From positions 1 through 10,279 of the forward strand of contig CAIXVA010000117.1 of the NCBI GenBank assembly GCA_903922745.1: 10,279 nt of DNA. Direction: 5' to 3'. Made by a program: the position numbers and the translations under genes. The DNA is from an uncultured Actinomycetes bacterium (GTDB taxonomy: Bacteria; Actinomycetota; Actinomycetes; Nanopelagicales; Nanopelagicaceae). The notes under the pieces are model-generated. The model had not been told where the DNA came from. It saw only the letters and a list, made by a program, of their open reading frames with translations, and ran no database searches. Position 1 is the stretch's first letter. Every line of letters begins with the position of its first letter. Shown piece after piece: positions 6,263-10,279 of this stretch.

Positions 6263-6919
6263 ATGCGTAAAAGGGGATCGCTCCTTAAGGAGCTCCCAAT
6301 CCTCGTTGTAGTTGCACTCGTTGTTTCACTACTTATAAAAACCTTTGCTGTTCAGTTTTTCTATATTCCTTCCGGATCAATGGAAAACACACTGCAGATT
6401 AAAGATCGAGTAGCCGTTAACAAGGTTCCATTTATTTCAAAGCCAATTAATCGTGGAGATGTTGTTGTATTCCGCGATCCTAATAATTGGCTTCCCGAAA
6501 TTGTTGACTACAACACCAATAAGTACGTTGCCAAGGCAAAGAGCGCATTAGTAGCGGTCGGAGTTCTTCCAAACCCAGCAAAGCAGTACTTAGTCAAGCG
6601 TGTAATTGGGGTAGCTGGTGACCACGTAGTGTGTTGTACCAAGGATGAAAAGCTAAGCATCAATGGCGTCGAAGTTACTGAGCCATATATTTATGCAGGC
6701 AATAAGCCATCTGAAATGAAATTTGATGTAACTGTTCCTGCAGGCAAGATCTGGGTTATGGGAGATCATCGCGGCGCAAGTGCGGATTCTCGCTATCACC
6801 AAGAAGACATCAACAAAGGTTTTGTTCCACTTTCACGGGTCACTGGCCGTGTAGTTGCAGTCATCTGGCCATTTAAAAATATTACGTATGTGCCAAAAGT
6901 GGATGTATTAAAGAAGTAA
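6263..6919 (+). CDS. lepB: Signal peptidase I
   Basis: LepB removes signal peptides from exported proteins at the outer face of the membrane. The 218-residue protein has a short positive N-terminus, one membrane anchor (about 12-33), then the catalytic IPSGSMENTL with the nucleophile Ser39, RGDVVVFRDP (64-73), YLVKRVIGVAGD with the general base Lys112, and GDHRGASADSR (167-177), the conserved box E. The Ser-Lys pair is intact. A single N-terminal anchor is typical of actinobacterial enzymes. A CC pair follows GDHVV (124-125), probably outside the membrane. It begins 8 bases after rplS without a ribosome site, so it is either coupled to rplS or read from a short transcript beginning after AATAAT (6250-6255), which lies 7 bases before the ATG. 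Confidence 0.96.
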   Translation: MRKRGSLLKELPILVVVALVVSLLIKTFAVQFFYIPSGSMENTLQIKDRVAVNKVPFISKPINRGDVVVFRDPNNWLPEIVDYNTNKYVAKAKSALVAVGVLPNPAKQYLVKRVIGVAGDHVVCCTKDEKLSINGVEVTEPYIYAGNKPSEMKFDVTVPAGKIWVMGDHRGASADSRYHQEDINKGFVPLSRVTGRVVAVIWPFKNITYVPKVDVLKK

Positions 6920-6923
6920 CCTG

Positions 6924-7532
6924 ATGAAGGTTATAGAGCAGTTGTTGGCAAGTGCTGGAATTTCACCGATTGCAGGTGTTGACGAAGCTGGTCGCGGAGC
7001 ATGTGCTGGTCCACTAGTAATCGCATCAGTTGTTCTGCATGATCCCTTTGCTCCCGAATTAGCAGTGGTGCGAGATTCAAAAGAGATACCTGAAAATAAG
7101 CGAGACGCCGTCTTTGATTTGATCCACAGTATTGCCGCATCGGTCAGTGTTGTAATAGTTCCAGCATCAGAAGTTGATTCACGTGGTGTGCACGCCGCAA
7201 ATCTTGATGGAATGCGTCGAGCAGTTCAGGGATTAGATATTGAACCTGCCTATGTTTTAACCGATGGATATGCGATCGAAGGGTTAGGGGTTCCAAACCT
7301 TGCCGTGTGGAAAGGCGATCAAGTTGTAGTTTCCATAAGTGCAGCATCTGTTATTGCAAAGGTAACAAGAGACCGGATTATGCGTAAAATGGATTTAGAG
7401 TTTCCACAGTACGGATTTGCTGGGCATAAGGGATATATCACCGCCGCCCACACTAAAGCGCTCAATGAACACGGGCCTTGCGCAGAACATCGCACCTCTT
7501 TCGCAAACGTTGCCGCGCTCATCCACAAGTAA
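6924..7532 (+). CDS. rnhB: Ribonuclease HII
   Basis: RNase HII cuts RNA in RNA-DNA hybrids and starts removal of single ribonucleotides from DNA. The 202-residue protein has all four metal-binding acids: GVDEAGRGACAGP (Asp20, Glu21), VLTDGY (Asp114) and WKGDQVV (Asp132), the last two 18 residues apart as in E. coli. RDSKEIPENKR (50-60) and SISAASVIAKVTRDR (137-151) are the other signature blocks, and the C-terminal YGFAGHKGYITAAH and HGPCAEHRTSF complete the fold. It starts 4 bases after the lepB stop with only a weak GAAG upstream, so coupling to lepB is likely. Confidence 0.97.
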   Translation: MKVIEQLLASAGISPIAGVDEAGRGACAGPLVIASVVLHDPFAPELAVVRDSKEIPENKRDAVFDLIHSIAASVSVVIVPASEVDSRGVHAANLDGMRRAVQGLDIEPAYVLTDGYAIEGLGVPNLAVWKGDQVVVSISAASVIAKVTRDRIMRKMDLEFPQYGFAGHKGYITAAHTKALNEHGPCAEHRTSFANVAALIHK

Positions 7533-7578
7533 TTTCTAAGAAAGTACTTGTTGCCTGGCATCTGTATTAATTGGATCC

Positions 7579-8463
7579 ATGAGCATTCACAGCAAAGTAT
7601 CAATAGATGAATATGAAGCACGCTTAACTCTCTTTTCAGCAATCGAGCCAGGACATACTGGTTGGAGCCAAGAGATACAACGGGTTGGCGCAGTGATGGT
7701 TTTGCAAGGATTACTGAGCGGTCAGTACAACTCGCAATCGTGTTCTAAGTTGCTTGGAAAAATTGAGCAGACAAACTTTGAAATGCTCCAAACTGCGGTC
7801 GCAGTAAGTGATTCCGAGTTCATCCATCCAGGACATGCACTGTGGCCACGGCAAGTAGATCAACTAGCAAATCCTCCAATTGGGTTAATTGTTAAAGGCG
7901 ATCTTTTGCAATTGAGCCAGAAATCAATTGCAATTGTTGGCACACGTGAGCCCAGCAGCTATGGACAAGAAATGGCAGCTGATTTTGCAACTGCATTTGT
8001 TAATCACGGCTGGAATGTTGTCAGTGGGGGAGCGCTAGGTATTGATACCTGCGCTCATGTGGCAACCCTTAAAGCATCAGGTAAAACCATTGCCGTTATT
8101 GCATCAGGGGTATTAGTCGACTATCCATCCTCAAATTCGCGGTTATTCAAAGCAATTAGTAAAAATGGAGCGATCGTCAGTGAAGTCATGCCCTATGTGC
8201 ATGCCGCACAAAATCGATTCTTAACTCGTAATCGTTTAATTGCTGCTCTTTCTTGCGCAACACTGGTTGTTGAAGCAGCACATAGAAGTGGCTCATTGCG
8301 CACCGCGCGAGATGCCGCTGATCTCATGCGACCTGTAATGGCCATTCCAGGTCAGCTCAATTCATCTACAAGCCAGGGATGCCATCGCTTAATCGCAGAA
8401 CGTGCTGCAGAGATCGTGACTTCTGTTCAAGATGCAGTGGAGTTTGTTGGAGTTAAACAGTGA
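7579..8463 (+). CDS. dprA: DNA-processing protein DprA, short form
   Basis: DprA binds incoming single-stranded DNA and loads RecA during natural transformation, and may serve in recombination generally. The 294-residue protein has a short helical N-terminal region (1-95) followed by the Rossmann-like domain: SIAIVGTREPSSYG (116-129), VVSGGALGIDTCAH (147-160), the RNRLIAALS block (216-224), VVEAAHRSGSLRTA (229-242) and AIPGQLNSSTSQGCHRLI. The protein stops about 25 residues after the last block, so the C-terminal winged-helix domain found in many longer DprA proteins is missing. The reading frame ends cleanly with no sign of a frameshift, and era begins 12 bases later. The ATG at 7579 has only GGA close upstream. 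It follows rnhB after 46 bases; comM, its usual upstream neighbour in Actinobacteria, is absent here. Confidence 0.93.
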   Translation: MSIHSKVSIDEYEARLTLFSAIEPGHTGWSQEIQRVGAVMVLQGLLSGQYNSQSCSKLLGKIEQTNFEMLQTAVAVSDSEFIHPGHALWPRQVDQLANPPIGLIVKGDLLQLSQKSIAIVGTREPSSYGQEMAADFATAFVNHGWNVVSGGALGIDTCAHVATLKASGKTIAVIASGVLVDYPSSNSRLFKAISKNGAIVSEVMPYVHAAQNRFLTRNRLIAALSCATLVVEAAHRSGSLRTARDAADLMRPVMAIPGQLNSSTSQGCHRLIAERAAEIVTSVQDAVEFVGVKQ

Positions 8464-8475
8464 GAGAATAAGCCT

Positions 8476-9396
8476 ATGAGTGATTTCAGTTCGGGCTTTG
8501 TGGCCATTGTTGGCCGCCCAAACGTTGGCAAATCAACTCTGATTAATGCTTTAGTAGGTAGCAAGATCGCAATTACTTCACACCACCCCAACACCACTCG
8601 CACAGCAATTCGCGGAATTGTTCATGGTGATAATTTTCAGGCTGTTCTTGTTGATACTCCTGGAGTTCACAAGCCAAAAACTTTGTTGGGACAACGCCTT
8701 AATCAAGTTGTAGATCAAAGCATGGATTCAGTCGATATCGTGATCATGTGCATTCCAGCTGATGAAACATCAGGAGCAGGGGATACTTTTATTGCTCAAG
8801 AAATTGCAAAGCATCCAGGTGCTAAAAAGTTTGCAGTAATTACTAAAACGGATTTAATTGCAAAGGAAAAGTTGGCTATTCGTTTGTTAGGCATCATGAA
8901 GATCGCCGAAGGTTTTGTGTGGGATGAAATTATTCCAGTTTCGGCTGCGATCCATGATCAAGTTGATTTACTGAACGAACTAATCGGTAAAAACCTTCCT
9001 GCTGGCCCTGAGTATTACCCAGCTGGTACAACGAGTGATCAGGCGATCGATCAGATTATCTGTGAATATATTCGAGAAGCAGCGTTGCAAGATGTGCGTG
9101 AAGAGTTGCCGCACAGCATTGTCGTAACAATTGATGAGTTTGGTGAGCGCGAAGAAAAGGGTTCACGCCCGTTTTATGATGTTCATGCAACCATCCACGT
9201 AGAACGAGATACACAACGTGCAATTTTGTTGGGCCACCAAGGTGCTCGTTTAAAGGAAATTGGAATTCGTGCCCGCGCAGATATTGAGCGTGTATTAGGA
9301 GCCAAGATCTTTCTTGGCCTGCACATTAAGGTTTCAAAGGAATGGCAGAAGGATCCAAAGCTGCTTGCAAAGTTAGGGTTTGGCGAGAAGTCTTAA
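8476..9396 (+). CDS. era: GTPase Era
   Basis: Era binds the 3' end of 16S rRNA and helps mature the 30S subunit. The 306-residue protein has the normal length and parts: P-loop GRPNVGKS (13-20), switch I with Thr40-Thr41, DTPGVHKPK (60-68), the G4 motif as TKTD (123-126) instead of the classical NKxD, G5 VSAAIHD, and a C-terminal KH domain containing VHATIHVERDTQRAILLGHQ and GARLKEIGIRARADIE. I believe TKxD is common in actinobacterial Era, so it is unlikely to mean loss of function. It begins 12 bases after dprA, with a GAGAGA stretch upstream. Era usually lies in a ybeY-corC cluster, so its position behind dprA is a rearrangement. Its stop overlaps the convergent transporter stop. Confidence 0.97.
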   Translation: MSDFSSGFVAIVGRPNVGKSTLINALVGSKIAITSHHPNTTRTAIRGIVHGDNFQAVLVDTPGVHKPKTLLGQRLNQVVDQSMDSVDIVIMCIPADETSGAGDTFIAQEIAKHPGAKKFAVITKTDLIAKEKLAIRLLGIMKIAEGFVWDEIIPVSAAIHDQVDLLNELIGKNLPAGPEYYPAGTTSDQAIDQIICEYIREAALQDVREELPHSIVVTIDEFGEREEKGSRPFYDVHATIHVERDTQRAILLGHQGARLKEIGIRARADIERVLGAKIFLGLHIKVSKEWQKDPKLLAKLGFGEKS

Positions 9397-10250
9397 ACAG
9401 TTTTACGGCTAGCCAAGTACGAACCAACTAGGACTAACGGTAATCCCACGATTATTCCAACCGTTAAAGGCTCCTTCAAAATTATTACACCTAACACAAC
9501 TGCGATTGCGGTATTTAAATAGGTAACAAGCGAACCACGAGCTGGCCCGATTTCTGCCATCACCTTAAAGAACAGAATGAAAGCGAAAGCGGTGCTAAAT
9601 ACGCCAAGTGCAAGTAAAGACAGCGCCGAGTTGAGTGAAATACTTGAAGGCCAATTAGCAATTGCAACTGGTGCCCAAAAAACAGATGTAATCGCCATTG
9701 CCAAGCCATTAATTGCAATTCCATCAACAAGTGGCAGATTGGTAGTCACCATAATCACCGCGTAGGCATAACCCATTGATGCCAGAATCACCATGGCAAT
9801 TGATAGCGGATCGCTATTGCCCGACAAGCTTTCTATTCCTACGACCAGGATTAAACCGATAAATCCAACAACGATTCCAAAGATTCTCTTGAATTGCCAA
9901 ACAGAATGATCTCCACGTAGGGAGGTAATGATGGTTGCAAAGATCGGAACCGTTGATACAAGCAATCCTGCCAACCCTGAATTAATCTTTTGTTCAGCAG
10001 TTGTAATCAGAATCCAAGGCCCAATCATTTCCATCAGTGCGTAGAAAGCTACAAATTTGAAGCCAAGGACCGCTCCTTTAAAGGTCTTGCGGTAAACAGC
10101 TACAGGAATCAAAATCGAAGCCCCGATTAATGTGCGACCTGCAACAACAGCTGCAGGTGGGAAATCTTCAACAGCAACCTTCATCAAAAGGTATGGAATA
10201 CCCCAGAGCAGGCCAACTAAAGCAAAGTGGAACAAGGATTTACGAGTCAT
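9393..10250 (-). CDS. EamA/DMT-superfamily transporter
   Basis: This 285-residue membrane protein has about ten predicted helices in two EamA repeats of the drug/metabolite transporter superfamily. The first repeat carries LLWGIPYLLMKVAVEDFPP (14-32) and the AGRTLIGA segment; the second ends ITYL-like in SLVTYLNTAIAVVLGVIIL, then KEPLTVGIIVGLPLVLVGSYLA, a typical closing pattern with the conserved KEP. The C-terminus is short and basic. The family mostly exports amino acids, metabolites or drugs; the substrate here is unknown. It is convergent with era, sharing the TTAA at the stops. The ATG stands directly after a TAA in another minus-strand frame, suggesting coupling to an upstream gene that lies mostly outside the window. 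Confidence 0.9.
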   Translation of the reverse strand: MTRKSLFHFALVGLLWGIPYLLMKVAVEDFPPAAVVAGRTLIGASILIPVAVYRKTFKGAVLGFKFVAFYALMEMIGPWILITTAEQKINSGLAGLLVSTVPIFATIITSLRGDHSVWQFKRIFGIVVGFIGLILVVGIESLSGNSDPLSIAMVILASMGYAYAVIMVTTNLPLVDGIAINGLAMAITSVFWAPVAIANWPSSISLNSALSLLALGVFSTAFAFILFFKVMAEIGPARGSLVTYLNTAIAVVLGVIILKEPLTVGIIVGLPLVLVGSYLASRKTV

Positions 10251-10279
10251 TTAAGCAATCACGCGTCGATATAGATCTA
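10251..10279 (-). CDS. Possible C-terminal end of an unidentified gene
   Basis: On the minus strand one frame reads DLYRRVIA then TAA, and this stop directly abuts the ATG of the EamA transporter (TAAATG). Such junctions are frequent in this window, so it may be the last eight codons of the upstream gene of an operon. The fragment is far too short to identify, and an open frame of eight codons can occur by chance. Confidence 0.3.

Noticed and set aside
8842..8853. Era G4 motif TKTD instead of NKxD as a sign of a degenerate GTPase
   Set aside because: All other GTPase motifs and the KH domain are intact, and I believe threonine at this place is usual in actinobacterial Era.
9650..9730. Clustered AATTGCAA-like words
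   Set aside because: They fall in frame within the transporter and reflect Ala/Ile/Asn codons of membrane helices; there is no regular spacing.
1..10279. Search for tRNA genes, CRISPR arrays, insertion sequences, phage or defence genes
   Set aside because: Genes cover nearly the whole window and all major frames belong to known housekeeping or transport families; no such element was seen.

Overview
The window looks like a compact piece of chromosome from a low- to mid-GC actinobacterium (GC roughly 40-50% by eye). The evidence is SepH (DUF3071), a cell-division protein restricted to Actinobacteria, its partner MFS gene, and the conserved order rplS-lepB-rnhB. Very short or overlapping gene junctions, loss of genes from conserved clusters and the moderate GC together suggest a genome-streamlined lineage such as the freshwater Nanopelagicales (acI, Planktophila-like). 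That taxonomic guess is inference. There are no mobile elements, RNA genes, CRISPR arrays or phage genes, and no gene-free stretch above about 125 bases.

Left part (1-2682). On the minus strand a two-gene pseudouridine-degradation operon, psuG then psuK, is joined by an ATGA stop/start overlap; psuK runs off the left edge. PsuK should phosphorylate pseudouridine and PsuG should split the product into uracil and ribose 5-phosphate. Diverging from it with only 38 bp between starts is a type I phosphodiesterase/nucleotide pyrophosphatase-like enzyme of the alkaline phosphatase superfamily.

Centre (2694-5560). On the minus strand an MFS transporter is followed by sepH, whose GTG start overlaps the transporter's stop by 8 bp. 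Divergent from the MFS gene, 34 bp away, is an inositol monophosphatase-family phosphatase. The 34-bp gap holds two mirror-image TAGACT hexamers, each 6-7 bases from an ATG, as expected for a pair of divergent leaderless transcripts. psuG shows the same arrangement.

Right part (5685-9396). A plus-strand run rplS-lepB-rnhB-dprA-era is tightly spaced and probably largely co-transcribed: ribosomal protein L19 with a long acidic tail, signal peptidase I, RNase HII, a short DprA without the C-terminal winged helix, and the ribosome-assembly GTPase Era. The genes that usually lie between these in Actinobacteria (trmD upstream; DUF2469, yraN and comM before dprA) are absent here. era meets a convergent EamA/DMT exporter gene with both stop codons inside one shared TTAA. 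The last bases appear to be the end of a further minus-strand gene.

Most genes are housekeeping. The points most worth following are the symmetric leaderless promoter pair, the acidic L19 tail and the collapsed gene cluster. I see no convincing new defence or mobile system.
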